DNA from: Ulvibacterium sp.
Lineage (GTDB): Bacteria > Bacteroidota > Bacteroidia > Flavobacteriales > Flavobacteriaceae
Direction of reading: 5' to 3'
DNA length: 64,000 nucleotides
Assembly: GCF_028285715.1 (NCBI RefSeq)
Contig: NZ_JANQOO010000010.1
Coordinates: forward strand, 310,001-374,000
The first letter of the stretch is position 1, and each line of letters opens with the position of its first letter. Below are positions 35,765 through 44,700 of the stretch, in pieces. A program made the position numbers and the translations under genes. Below the pieces are notes generated by a model. It did no database searches, had not been told where the DNA came from, and saw nothing but the letters and a program-made list of their open reading frames with translations.

Positions 35765-36709
35765 TTATCTGTCCCTTTTAATTACCCTTGCCTTGTACAT
35801 TTTAATATCCGGCACCTCAATTTTCTTATCCGGGTTTTTAAAATACACGCGGTGGGTCCACCAATTGATCTCGCCCTTGGTATAGAGTAGCTCGCCTGTT
35901 ACATCATCATAGTAGACGGATTTTACCTTTTCCTCATTGGCTATGGGATCAAAAGGTGAAAAACTGCCGGGCGAAATGGTGAACTTCCAGACCTTTTTGG
36001 AACTGGAGACCAGTAGTTGGTCCCAGTTGGGCGCAAAGAGGTCGTGGCCCCCTGTTTCGGGCAATTTCCAGCATCTTTCCATCCGGAGTTTGGGCAAATC
36101 GCTGGTCCAATCCTGCAGGGAGTAGGCACGGATCTCATCATAACCCAGGGCGTACAAGCGTTCCCGTTTTGGGTTCCAGACCAGTCCATGCCCAGAGTAG
36201 AGGGAATCCCAAAAGATAGGAATCCCCGATCGGGAAATATCATAGATTTCCACGCTGTTTCCACCTTTGGCGGTGGAAAGTGCCACAGCAACCCGGTTAT
36301 TGGGGAGCAACTCCACAGAATGGGCATTGGGAGCGGTGGTGTGGAACAGGGCCCGCTTAGTCTCCCTATCCAACAACACAACCCCTGAGCCTGAACTGCT
36401 GATCAATAATTGGGTATGGTCGTTCACGGATTTGTGATCGTCTATAGGCATCAACTGGGAGTACACCGAATCCGGAAGTCCTATGATTTCGCCGGTCCGC
36501 AATTCCCAATTGACGACTTGCCTACCGTTTTGCAGACTGTCAAAATCAAAGATTCTAATCTTATCATCGCCTCCCACTATTATCTCCCTAATGGACGACA
36601 TCTTCGCATTGGCCTGCCGCTCCTTTTTATGGGCACAGCCCATAATTAGCAGTATAATACCTAAGAGGGCTAAGGACCGAAGGCTGATTAAGGATGACGT
36701 ATAGCACAT
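35765..36709 (-). CDS. Lipoprotein with beta-propeller-like repeats (DUF6528-like)
   Basis: A 314-residue lipoprotein. The frame is open to 36793, but the ATG at 36709 starts a compact signal with lipobox IMGC. The mature part has WD/PQQ-like blades: REIIVGGDDKIRIFDFD, LISSSGSGVVLLDRE, SVELLPNNRVAVALS, LVWNPKRERLYALG, DVTGELLYTKGEINWWTHRVYF. It resembles DUF6528 proteins. It is the only minus-strand gene in the accessory region and its base composition is closer to region 1, so it may mark resident chromosome. Confidence 0.75.
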   Translation of the reverse strand: MCYTSSLISLRSLALLGIILLIMGCAHKKERQANAKMSSIREIIVGGDDKIRIFDFDSLQNGRQVVNWELRTGEIIGLPDSVYSQLMPIDDHKSVNDHTQLLISSSGSGVVLLDRETKRALFHTTAPNAHSVELLPNNRVAVALSTAKGGNSVEIYDISRSGIPIFWDSLYSGHGLVWNPKRERLYALGYDEIRAYSLQDWTSDLPKLRMERCWKLPETGGHDLFAPNWDQLLVSSSKKVWKFTISPGSFSPFDPIANEEKVKSVYYDDVTGELLYTKGEINWWTHRVYFKNPDKKIEVPDIKMYKARVIKRDR

Positions 36710-37022
36710 GGAGCAGGATTTAACGTTTTCCGTTTGCGGATTTAAAAGTAGGCAATTCCCTTTGGTCTGGGGAGGATAAAATGAATGTCGCATACAATAC
36801 TAGGAAGCCCCTCGATCCAACCGCACAAATTGATCTGCATTTCACAGAAACTTCCTGCAAGGGGAAACAAAATCGCTTATCTTAGTTCTACACCCAAAAG
36901 AAATACAGAATATGCTTAATAGTCTTGTGTTGCAAACAATTCGGTTGGCACCCTAGGAAGTACCAAGAATTATCGCAAATAGTTTTTAGAGACCTTTCTC
37001 ACGAGTACTAAAATAAAACCAC
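36710..37022. other. Divergent intergenic region with repeat R1 copy 2
   Basis: No gene recognised. It holds R1 copy 2 at 36872-36901 and no perfect TAnnTTTG box; TAGTTTTT at about 36979-36986 comes closest for the plus-strand gene. Confidence 0.5.
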
Positions 37023-38405
37023 ATGGAAAAGATATCCAATCCTACTCCGCCCTGGAAGGGTCCCCAAAAAATTGCATTCCGTTTCGTTTTTATTTTTTTT
37101 CTACTGTTTATCGCATTTCTTGATTGGTCGGTTAATCCTATTTTATCCTATCTCTATTATTATGGACCCCTCTCCGCTGTATTGGACAGTGTTATTTCCT
37201 GGATAGGGCAAGACCTGTTTCAAATTCCCTATACCCTAATATCTCCTTATGATGGGGAACACAACGATAGAACTTACGTCTATTTACTGTATTTCACCAT
37301 GGTGGTTGCGGCCGTTATAGGAGCTGTCATTTGGAGTTTCCTGGATAGAAAACGTCAGAGTTATAATGTGGCGTATTATTGGCTCAGTACCATTATTCGA
37401 TACTACTTGGCCTTTACGATGTTTCTCTTCGCATTGGAGAAATTTTTTAAAATGCAATTCCCTGATCTTGGATACTACACCTTGACCGAGCGGGTGGGAG
37501 ATATGTCGCCCATGCATTTGGCTTGGGCTTTTTTTGGTTATTCGTATGGATACAACATTTTTATGGGCATGGCCGAATGTGCCGCATTGCTCTTATTATT
37601 TCGAAGAACAACAACCATCGGGGCAATCCTGACCATGGGCGCTCTTGCCAATGTGATAGCCGTAAACTACAGTTATGATGTTCATGCCAAAATGTATCCC
37701 ACGGCCTTGTTTATCATGGCACTTTTTCTGTTCCTTAGGGATGCTCTTAGGATAGCCCAATTTTTTCTTAGCGGTAAGGCTGTAGCGCTTCCGGCCATCA
37801 AAGCTCCAGCATTTCAAAAAAAATGGATGAAAACCTCAAAAACGGTTTTGAAATGTCTGGTAATTGCCTGTTTCCTAATCTTTCAAGTGAGCGACTATAT
37901 GGGTTATAAGCAAAGTACCGAAGAAAGAATACAGGCTAAATCCGAGTATTCCGGGCTATATGATATTGAATCGTTTGTTGTTAATGAAGATACTTTATCC
38001 CATGAGCATCCTCTCCGGTGGCGCCAACTAATTATCGGCGATAGATTACTCGAGGCGGTGCGCTTTAAAGGAGATAGTGTGGCATTCATACGGGTTCCTG
38101 TAGCTAAAAAAGAAGTCATAGTATATGGCAATCCAACCGATCTATCGGAAAAAATGCAAAGGGTTTACAATGAAAAAGGTATGACGGATGACACATGGAT
38201 GAAGATGGATTCCATATTGAAAGCTCGGCAAAAAATAAGTAGCTTTAACTTCGAAATCCCAGATTCGGTGACACTGAAATTAAAGGGAAAAATCAAAAAC
38301 GATTCTGTTCACATAACCGCCAAAAAAAGACGCATCGATTTAAATGACTTTAGATTGCTGAAAAGACGTTTTCATTGGATAAACGAAGCAAGTTATTTTT
38401 ATTGA
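37023..38405 (+). CDS. DoxX-like polytopic membrane protein
   Basis: A 460-residue protein with about eight membrane helices in the first 300 residues. TMFLFALEKFFKMQFPDLGYYTLTERVGDMSPMHLAW resembles the larger DoxX-like family of Bacteroidota. The C-terminal 150 residues form a soluble beta-rich domain (DIESFVVNEDTLSHEHPLRWRQLIIGDRLLEAVRF). Function unknown. Codon use is intermediate between region 1 and the AT-rich units. Confidence 0.75.
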   Translation: MEKISNPTPPWKGPQKIAFRFVFIFFLLFIAFLDWSVNPILSYLYYYGPLSAVLDSVISWIGQDLFQIPYTLISPYDGEHNDRTYVYLLYFTMVVAAVIGAVIWSFLDRKRQSYNVAYYWLSTIIRYYLAFTMFLFALEKFFKMQFPDLGYYTLTERVGDMSPMHLAWAFFGYSYGYNIFMGMAECAALLLLFRRTTTIGAILTMGALANVIAVNYSYDVHAKMYPTALFIMALFLFLRDALRIAQFFLSGKAVALPAIKAPAFQKKWMKTSKTVLKCLVIACFLIFQVSDYMGYKQSTEERIQAKSEYSGLYDIESFVVNEDTLSHEHPLRWRQLIIGDRLLEAVRFKGDSVAFIRVPVAKKEVIVYGNPTDLSEKMQRVYNEKGMTDDTWMKMDSILKARQKISSFNFEIPDSVTLKLKGKIKNDSVHITAKKRRIDLNDFRLLKRRFHWINEASYFY

Positions 38406-38495
38406 TTATTGCTCGCTGAACAAGATTTGAAATTAAACATCACAAACGATCAAGGCGAAACCGGACTGCTGACACATTGGCGCTAACGTAAAGAA

Positions 38496-39011
38496 ATGAA
38501 AATCAAACATCGATTATCAGTGTTACTATTGATTTCCTGCTGCTTGATAAGCTGCAAGGAAAAAAAAGAAACCCAGCACAAGGCAATGGGGCAGGAATTA
38601 AATCCCGAAATGGAAAAACAAGCCATTTTGGAAAGATTGAACAATGAAACAAAGGACGCGTTTCAGAGGGATTATAAGGCTTGGGCAAAAAACTGGGTGC
38701 ACGACCCTGATATTTCGAAAGTTTATGTGGACTTTGCGGATAGTACTTTTTCCGAATCGGTCGGATGGGAAAAAATAAGTCAGTTCGTCAAAACATTTAT
38801 TGAGGAACATCCCGAACCCGAACCAGTTCCTGAACTGTTGAACGATATCAGCGTACGCCTATATGGAGATGGGGCTTGGGTTACCTATGAACAAAAGGAT
38901 TCGCTTCGAGGGCTAAAACGTGAAACCCGACTCATGGAGAAAGTAAATGGGGAATGGAAAATTGCAGGGATGCAAACGACCATTTACGGATTTGACCCTA
39001 ACGAAAACTAA
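38496..39011 (+). CDS. Lipoprotein with NTF2/SnoaL-like domain
   Basis: A 171-residue lipoprotein, lipobox LISC with Cys20. From about residue 45 the pattern helix-rich start then curved sheet fits the nuclear-transport-factor-2-like fold (FQRDYKAWAKNWVHDPDI, ISVRLYGDGAWVTYEQ, RLMEKVNGEWKIAGMQTTIYGF). Such domains bind small ligands. No catalytic residues can be assigned. Confidence 0.78.
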   Translation: MKIKHRLSVLLLISCCLISCKEKKETQHKAMGQELNPEMEKQAILERLNNETKDAFQRDYKAWAKNWVHDPDISKVYVDFADSTFSESVGWEKISQFVKTFIEEHPEPEPVPELLNDISVRLYGDGAWVTYEQKDSLRGLKRETRLMEKVNGEWKIAGMQTTIYGFDPNEN

Positions 39012-39014
39012 TAA

Positions 39015-39094
39015 AAACAGTAGCTTATAACGGCCATAATTCATCCTAATCCCGAGTACTGGGGAGGGACGAATCCAGAGGAAGCCGTTGAGTA
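39015..39094. repeat. attC-like site P with inverted R4 core
   Basis: TAACGGC near 39028 pairs with GCCGTTG near 39085, with shorter ATTC/GAAT pairing inside. The 22-base core 39050-39071 is the reverse complement of 24686-24707 with one mismatch. The right end, GTTGAGT, fits GTTRRRY. Confidence 0.6.
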
Positions 39095-39106
39095 AGAACA
39101 CTAAAA

Positions 39107-39559
39107 ATGGAATTGACAAGAGAAATAAAGGAATATATTGACAAAAGCGTTTTGTGCTGGCTAGCAACGGTATCCAGTGAAAACGTACCCAATGTATCGC
39201 CAAAAGAAATTTTCAAATATTACGGCGCAAACCGAATAATTGTTGCAAATATCGCTTCACCCCAAACCGTCAGGAATATAAAGCAGAACGAAAACGTTTG
39301 TATAAGTTTTATTGATGTTTTGGTGCAAAAAGGATTTCAAGTGAAGGGAAAAGCAAGAATCGTAGAGAAATCCAATCCTGAATTTCCAGAAATGGAAAAG
39401 GTATTGACCGAAATGACGGGTGGAAATTTTCCTTTTGCAACTATAACGGAAATTACCTTGGCACAAGTTAAACCGATTATAGCGCCTAAATACATCCTTT
39501 ATCCAAAAACAACCGAAACGGAACAAATTGAAAGTGCAAAAAAAGCCTATGGACTATAA
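39107..39559 (+). CDS. Pyridoxamine 5'-phosphate oxidase-like flavin-binding protein
   Basis: A 150-residue FMN-binding split-barrel protein. Typical elements are VLCWLATVSSENVPNVSPKEIFKYY (substrate/flavin strand), NIKQNENVCISFIDVL and GFQVKGKARIVE. Length matches the general stress protein 26/PPOX-like small members. The true reaction is unknown; it need not be pyridoxal synthesis. Confidence 0.85.
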   Translation: MELTREIKEYIDKSVLCWLATVSSENVPNVSPKEIFKYYGANRIIVANIASPQTVRNIKQNENVCISFIDVLVQKGFQVKGKARIVEKSNPEFPEMEKVLTEMTGGNFPFATITEITLAQVKPIIAPKYILYPKTTETEQIESAKKAYGL

Positions 39560-39688
39560 AATCGATTGTAAAGACTACGCACACAAGGGGCATCATATAA
39601 TTTTCGCAATAGGGCAAGCGAGACACAACCAAATGCTGATCCCACCATCTATAATGCACAATGTCTAACACTATTTAAAAAAAATCGG

Positions 39689-40060
39689 ATGAAAAGGAAA
39701 GTTACGTATTTGGCCCTAAGTCTAATGGCAATCTTCATTTTGAGCGGTTGTTCGGATAATGGGGATGATTTAAACCCTATTGAATTGGGCGTATGGATAT
39801 CATTGGACAAGAGCGACACCCTGGACTTTAGGACACGGAATGATTTTTACAAATCGAACCGATATATGCAAAACGATCACTATGATTACGAATTACTGTC
39901 CAATGACTCGATTCAAATTGGTTATAGGGGAAAGCTTTTTATTGCCGTAGAACCAACAAACCACAAATATTCCATCACCCAAGACGAACTGACCATAGAT
40001 TTTGAGAGCCGATCGAGCTATGGATTTGACGACAAAATAATGACCTATACCAAAGAATAA
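39689..40060 (+). CDS. Small hypothetical lipoprotein
   Basis: A 123-residue lipoprotein, lipobox LSGC with Cys21. The mature 100 residues look like a small beta-barrel or lipocalin-like fold (GVWISLDKSDTLDFR, YELLSNDSIQIGYRGKLF). No family recognised. Confidence 0.7.
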   Translation: MKRKVTYLALSLMAIFILSGCSDNGDDLNPIELGVWISLDKSDTLDFRTRNDFYKSNRYMQNDHYDYELLSNDSIQIGYRGKLFIAVEPTNHKYSITQDELTIDFESRSSYGFDDKIMTYTKE

Positions 40061-40111
40061 TTTGGGTGTGAACGAGGGCGACGATTCATACAAAATTGAA
40101 ATCCACTAAAA

Positions 40112-40492
40112 ATGAAAGTTACCGCTGAAAAAAATGAAAAAATTGCAAAAATGACCTTTGCTTCCGTTTACCCGCACTATGTGACTAAAGTGGAGAAGAA
40201 AGGTAGAACCATTGATGAACTCCACAAAGTGATAGAATAGTTGACCGGATTTAATGAAGCTCGATTGCAAGAACTTATTAAGGAGAAGGTAACCTTTGAC
40301 ACATTTTTTCAAAAAGCGGAATTACATCCAAATGCACCCCTTATCAAAGGGGTAATTTGTGGGTATCGTATTGAAGAAATAGACTTTGAACCCACAAGAC
40401 AAATACGGTATTTGGATAAGTTGGTAGATGAATTGGCAAGAGGTCGTAAAATGGAGAAAATTCTACGTAAGGATGAATCAAGCGTAAAATAA
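40112..40492 (+). pseudogene. DUF2200 gene interrupted by one in-frame TAG
   Basis: From the ATG at 40112 the frame encodes 42 residues (start [16 protein letters not shown], ending IDELHKVIE), then TAG at 40238-40240. The same frame continues without a shift as LTGFNEARLQELI, HPNAPLIKGVICGYRIEEID and IRYLDKLVDELARGRKMEKILR to the TAA at 40492. In DUF2200 proteins the residue after VIE or VIS is normally Trp in WLTGF, so TGG to TAG is the simple explanation. The full frame would give a protein of normal length. Alternatives are a sequencing error or readthrough. Confidence 0.85.
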
Positions 40493-40583
40493 AGAGGGAA
40501 ATAAAAATGTATGCCAATCCTCTATACTTTTCAGGCCTACTTCAAAGGGCTTCACCGCATATCAAACTTTTTAGCCTAACGGG

Positions 40584-41411
40584 ATGAACCCTATGAATTT
40601 AGAAATACGCAATAGAAAGGGAGCGAGAAAGCCACAGGATATTCCAAAAGAAGTTCTGGAGCTGCTCAACCGCGGGCAAATCGAAACCGTAAACCTCACC
40701 GAGTGGTTGGCCATTGACCATGCTGTATTGATAAAGGCAGTATTTCCTAAGCTGGGGATTGACCAGGACAAAACCAATATAATATCCAAGGAAATAAGGG
40801 CGCAAAAAAAGCCCTCTGCGATGAATACGACCAAATTAGTCGGTTCACGATTATATCAATTGTATGCCAAAACAGAAAATCTCGGCAAAATACTGGATAA
40901 ACTAAGTGCTCATCCATCCGATTCCATTCGTTGTTACGCCCCTTTTCTAATCGGGTTGAACGAAAAACTGACCCTTAAGGAAAAACTGGAGCAATCGCAA
41001 AAATTGGTTGCAGATAAGCATTTTGGTGTCAGGGAAGTGGTTTGGATGGCATTGCGCCCCGAAATTGACAAAAACTTGGAGGAATCGATCGCAATTTTAA
41101 GTACATGGACAAATAGCGACGATGAAAACATAAGACGATTTACAACAGAATCAACCCGGCCAAGGGGTGTTTGGTGCAAGCATATCGAGAGACTTAAAGA
41201 AAACCCGGAAATGGCACTGCCGATTTTGGAAAACTTAAAATCCGACAATTCAAAATATGTCCAGGATAGTGTCGGGAATTGGTTAAACGATGCCAGCAAA
41301 TCCAAGCCTGGATTCGTTAGTGCGCTTTGCGAGAAGTGGCAAAAGGAATCGGCCACAAAGGAAACAGAGAAAATTATCAAACGGGCAAGACGAACAATCG
41401 ATAAAAAATAA
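40584..41411 (+). CDS. DNA alkylation repair-like HEAT-repeat protein
   Basis: A 275-residue alpha-helical protein of the AlkC/AlkD-like superfamily. HEAT-type helices run throughout (DSIRCYAPFLIGL, HFGVREVVWMALRPEID, NIRRFTTESTRPRGVWCKHI, YVQDSVGNWLNDASKSKPGF). RPRGVWC and QDSVGNWLND recur in bacterial DNA alkylation repair proteins. AlkD-type enzymes excise alkylpurines from DNA, but the catalytic residues cannot be confirmed here. Confidence 0.83.
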   Translation: MNPMNLEIRNRKGARKPQDIPKEVLELLNRGQIETVNLTEWLAIDHAVLIKAVFPKLGIDQDKTNIISKEIRAQKKPSAMNTTKLVGSRLYQLYAKTENLGKILDKLSAHPSDSIRCYAPFLIGLNEKLTLKEKLEQSQKLVADKHFGVREVVWMALRPEIDKNLEESIAILSTWTNSDDENIRRFTTESTRPRGVWCKHIERLKENPEMALPILENLKSDNSKYVQDSVGNWLNDASKSKPGFVSALCEKWQKESATKETEKIIKRARRTIDKK

Positions 41412-41464
41412 GGTTATATGAGACCGATGGCTATCATCCAATCAATCGTAAAACAAATACGGAA

Positions 41465-42175
41465 ATGAAAAACATAGCTTTTATAATCCTAGTCGTCCTA
41501 TGTCTTGGATGTAACGATAAGCACCGTGGTCCCGGAAAGGATCAAGTAAAAGGAAATGGTCATGGGCATCATAAGGATGGGCAACCCAAACACGGCTCGG
41601 CCAATGCGTATATGCATCAGTCCTCATTCGAGGATTTAATCGAGCGATTCGAATCACCGGAACGAGATTCATATCAACACCCTCAAAAAGTATTGGAGTA
41701 TTTAGGCGATATACAGGGGCAAACTATTGTGGATATCGGAGCAGGTTCCGGTTATTTTTCCGTAAAACTAGCGGAAAAAGGGGCAATAGTCATTGCAGCC
41801 GATGTAGATGATAAGTTTCAGGAATTCTTAAAAAATCGAATCGAAAAAAATAGTTTAAGGAATATTGAAACCCGTAAAATACCGTACGATTCCCCGAACT
41901 TGAAAGAAAAAGAGGCAGACATGGTACTCATTGTCAATACGTACCATCATATTGAAAACCGCTCCGATTATTTTGCCAAGGTAAAAAAGGGTACAAAACC
42001 TAACGGTGAGTTGGTCATTATCGATTTTTTCAAATCTGAAACTCCCGTTGGCCCTCCTTTGGACCATAAGTTACCCATTGACATCGTGGTCAATGAATTA
42101 AAAAAAGCGGGCTATACGTCCTTTACCGTAAACGTAGATTTACTTCCCTATCAATATATCATTAAAGCGAAATAA
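41465..42175 (+). CDS. Exported lipoprotein class I methyltransferase
   Basis: A 236-residue protein that combines a lipoprotein signal (CLGC, Cys16) and a His-rich linker (HGHHKDGQPKHG) with a complete SAM-methyltransferase core. Motif I is IVDIGAGSGYFSVKLA, motif II IAADVDD, and VNTYHHIENR with LVIIDFFKSE follow. The FERFESPERDSYQ-like lead-in (ERFESPERDSYQHPQKVLEYL) is typical of this family. A SAM enzyme outside the cytoplasm is unusual, because SAM is cytoplasmic. The His-rich segment may bind metal. Confidence 0.82.
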   Translation: MKNIAFIILVVLCLGCNDKHRGPGKDQVKGNGHGHHKDGQPKHGSANAYMHQSSFEDLIERFESPERDSYQHPQKVLEYLGDIQGQTIVDIGAGSGYFSVKLAEKGAIVIAADVDDKFQEFLKNRIEKNSLRNIETRKIPYDSPNLKEKEADMVLIVNTYHHIENRSDYFAKVKKGTKPNGELVIIDFFKSETPVGPPLDHKLPIDIVVNELKKAGYTSFTVNVDLLPYQYIIKAK

Positions 42176-42299
42176 TGTCATAACACGCAAAGGCGATCAC
42201 AGACAATCCAGAAAAACCGCTAAAACGGCTCTTATACAAAGCCTAGTGGCAACACCTTTTTCTTTGCTTAAGTCATTATTTGTAATCTCCATACCATAA

Positions 42300-42341
42300 A
42301 TGCAACTCGGTTGCATCTAGGGTTATTTAGCCCTACTTTTG
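42300..42341 (+). promoter_or_regulatory. Promoter overlapped by metal-regulator-like palindrome
   Basis: ATGCAAC-tcg-GTTGCAT at 42300-42316 is a perfect seven-base palindrome. The TTG inside its right arm (42311-42313) is spaced exactly 20 bases from a perfect -7 box, TACTTTTG (42334-42341). A bound dimer would block the -33 element. Shape and sequence resemble Fur/Zur-family sites; the identity of the factor is inference. Confidence 0.65.
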
Positions 42342-42374
42342 TCTAGTATTCGATTTACAAAAGGTTAGCAAAAA

Positions 42375-43493
42375 ATGACAATTACCAACGTTATAGTAGT
42401 TGGATCCGGTCCTGCAGGGCTAGGGGTCGCAGCTCTTCTGGATCAGTCGGACATCGACTATCTTGTTTTGGAAAAAAAAGAAATTGGGAGTTCTTTTCTG
42501 AAATGGCCTAAAAACATGGAAATGATAACCCCTTCATTTCCGAGCAATGCTTTTGGACAAATGGATTTGAATTCGATATGTGAAGCAACTTCACCTGCCT
42601 TTACCTTTAGGAAAGAGCATGTAACGGGGCGCGAATATGCCCAATACCTCAACGCGGTTGCGTATTATTTTCAGATAAACACACATCTGGACACTGAGGT
42701 GATACAAGTGCATCGGCAGAACGAAAGCTGGATGCTACATACCAGTCAAGGCCCATATTTTTGCAAGTATTTGATTTGGGCTGCAGGAGAGTTTCAAAAT
42801 CCCCAAATAAAAAACATTTTAGGGTCGCAGCACTGCGTGCATAGTTCTTTTATCAAAGACCCTGAGAAATTGGAAGGAACCAGCTTCGTTGTTGTGGGCG
42901 GATATGAAAGTGGCGTTCAAATTGCTTTTGATTTAATTAATACGGACAAAAAGGTGACCCTGATAAATCCGTACCAAATAGATGATGCGAATACGAGCGA
43001 TCCCTCCAGGGTATTGTCACCTTATACCTATCCTAAATACGATAAACTAAAGAATTCACCGCTGTATTCCGAAGTTGTGGACCGTGTAATCAGCGTAACT
43101 AAAAAAGAAGATGCCTATAACCTTCAGTTAGAAGACGAAACCGTTATTACAACCGAAGAAAGGCCAATATGTGCCACGGGGTTTTCCTTGGTAACCCAAC
43201 CCATTGAAGAATTTATAACCTATACAGAGGACGGAAGTCCAAAACTGCATGAGGAAACCGATGAGTTCTTTGGTCATAAAAACCTGTACCTTTCCGGTCC
43301 TTCCGTGAGACATGGCGATCATATCTTCTGTTTTATTTATAAGTTCAGACAGCGATTTGGGGTAATTGTCGAGGACATTTTGAGAAAAGAAAAATACGAG
43401 GAAGAAGTGATTTCTGTATTACTGGAAAAATGGAAGGCAAACGGAATGTATCTATCCGACTTGAGTTGTTGTGGTGACGAATGCGTTTGTTAG
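42375..43493 (+). CDS. FAD/NAD(P)-dependent oxidoreductase with Cys-rich tail
   Basis: A 372-residue flavoprotein of the CzcO/FMO-like group. The FAD motif GSGPAGLG is at 10-17 and a second Rossmann motif (VVVGGYESGVQIAFDL) is near 175. ATGFSLVTQPIEEF and LYLSGPSVRHGDHIFCFIYKF fit the family's C-terminal FAD contacts. The protein ends LSCCGDECVC, four cysteines in eight residues, a likely metal site. A palindromic operator covers its promoter, which fits metal-dependent control. The electron acceptor or substrate is unknown. Confidence 0.85.
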   Translation: MTITNVIVVGSGPAGLGVAALLDQSDIDYLVLEKKEIGSSFLKWPKNMEMITPSFPSNAFGQMDLNSICEATSPAFTFRKEHVTGREYAQYLNAVAYYFQINTHLDTEVIQVHRQNESWMLHTSQGPYFCKYLIWAAGEFQNPQIKNILGSQHCVHSSFIKDPEKLEGTSFVVVGGYESGVQIAFDLINTDKKVTLINPYQIDDANTSDPSRVLSPYTYPKYDKLKNSPLYSEVVDRVISVTKKEDAYNLQLEDETVITTEERPICATGFSLVTQPIEEFITYTEDGSPKLHEETDEFFGHKNLYLSGPSVRHGDHIFCFIYKFRQRFGVIVEDILRKEKYEEEVISVLLEKWKANGMYLSDLSCCGDECVC

Positions 43494-43510
43494 TATTTTA
43501 GCAGTCAATA

Positions 43511-43795
43511 ATGAAAAAAAGGCATATCATCCCCATAGAGAAACTACATCTTATAGCCGGATTTTCCCTGATATTGTCCGGGTTTTTGGCCTACTTTACG
43601 GACGGTTTTGAAATGACCATGTCTTGGGTCATATTTGGTGCAATGTATATCTCAATGTCCGATATTGGTGAGGGAGACATGAGTGAAGAGAAACTAAATC
43701 ACACAAGCCATACCATAAGGCGTTTATTTGGCTATGTGGGAGCCACTTTTAGTTTAGTCTTGGTTTTTTTCTACCTTAATAAATTCTTTCTGTAA
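43511..43795 (+). CDS. Small membrane protein
   Basis: A 94-residue protein with two or three membrane helices (LHLIAGFSLILSGFLAYF, MSWVIFGAMYISMS, YVGATFSLVLVFFYLN). It starts 17 bases after the flavoprotein gene and probably shares its transcript and operator. Family unknown. Confidence 0.72.
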   Translation: MKKRHIIPIEKLHLIAGFSLILSGFLAYFTDGFEMTMSWVIFGAMYISMSDIGEGDMSEEKLNHTSHTIRRLFGYVGATFSLVLVFFYLNKFFL

Positions 43796-43883
43796 AAGAA
43801 CATCTATATCCTAACAGGATTCATCCTGTACCGAACGGATAAATGACTGTCTCCATGGTGGGGAAGGATTTAAAAACCAAAAA

Positions 43884-44672
43884 ATGAAATTAGAACTCTA
43901 TCAAGTAGATGCGTTTACAGAGAATACCTTCGGAGGAAACCCTGCCTGTGTAGTTCCTTTACACCAGTGGTTACCGGATGATACTTTATTAAGCATAGCG
44001 AAGGAAAATGCGGTCGCCGAAACGGCATTTTTTGTGGATAGGGGTAACAAAATACATTTACGTTGGTTTACTCCCGAAATTGAAATGGATCTATGTGGAC
44101 ATGCAACCCTGGCCACCGCCCATTGTTTAAAATCCATTTTAAAGTATCCCAAAGACGAAATCATTTTTGAAACCCAAAGTGGGGATTTAATCGTTTCTTT
44201 AAGAAATGATCTATACAGTTTAGACTTTCCATCCCGAATGCCAATTTCTTCGGACTTGCCCAATATAATTGGAAAATCGCTAAACATTGAACCGAGAGAG
44301 GTTTACAAATCAAGGGATTATCTGCTAGTCTACGATACGGAGCAGGAAATTCGTAATATTAGAGTGGATCGGAACGTATTTGACCAAATAAACCTTGACC
44401 CAGGCGGCGTAATCGTTACGGCAAAAGGAGATAGTTGTGATTTTGTATCGCGATTTTTTACGCCACAAGCGTCGATTCTGGAGGATCCGGTGACCGGATC
44501 GGCACATTGTTCATTAATCCCATTCTGGTCATCAAGACTTGGAAAGAACCGATTAGACGCCATGCAAATTTCCGATAGGGTCGGGAAACTCTATTGCCAA
44601 AACAAAAAGGACAGGGTAATCATTAGCGGAAAGGCAAAAACTTATTCGATTGGAAACTTATGGACGGAATAA
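43884..44672 (+). CDS. PhzF-family isomerase
   Basis: A 262-residue PhzF-like protein with two diaminopimelate-epimerase folds. FTENTFGGNPACVV opens the protein, Glu46 in AVAETAFF is the family's catalytic glutamate, and DLCGHATLATAHCL and EDPVTGSAHCSLIPFW are intact. Most members outside phenazine clusters have no known substrate, and no phenazine genes are near. Confidence 0.92.
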   Translation: MKLELYQVDAFTENTFGGNPACVVPLHQWLPDDTLLSIAKENAVAETAFFVDRGNKIHLRWFTPEIEMDLCGHATLATAHCLKSILKYPKDEIIFETQSGDLIVSLRNDLYSLDFPSRMPISSDLPNIIGKSLNIEPREVYKSRDYLLVYDTEQEIRNIRVDRNVFDQINLDPGGVIVTAKGDSCDFVSRFFTPQASILEDPVTGSAHCSLIPFWSSRLGKNRLDAMQISDRVGKLYCQNKKDRVIISGKAKTYSIGNLWTE

Positions 44673-44700
44673 AGGCGCCCATTGCTAGTAATTGAAATCT

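Noticed and set aside
20750-41460. Calling this a true integron
   Set aside because: No integrase gene is present and most right boxes miss the GTTRRRY consensus, so only the cassette-like layout is claimed.
43814-43829. Hairpin ACAGGA-ttca-TCCTGT as terminator after the small membrane protein
   Set aside because: Only six pairs and no T run; could be chance.
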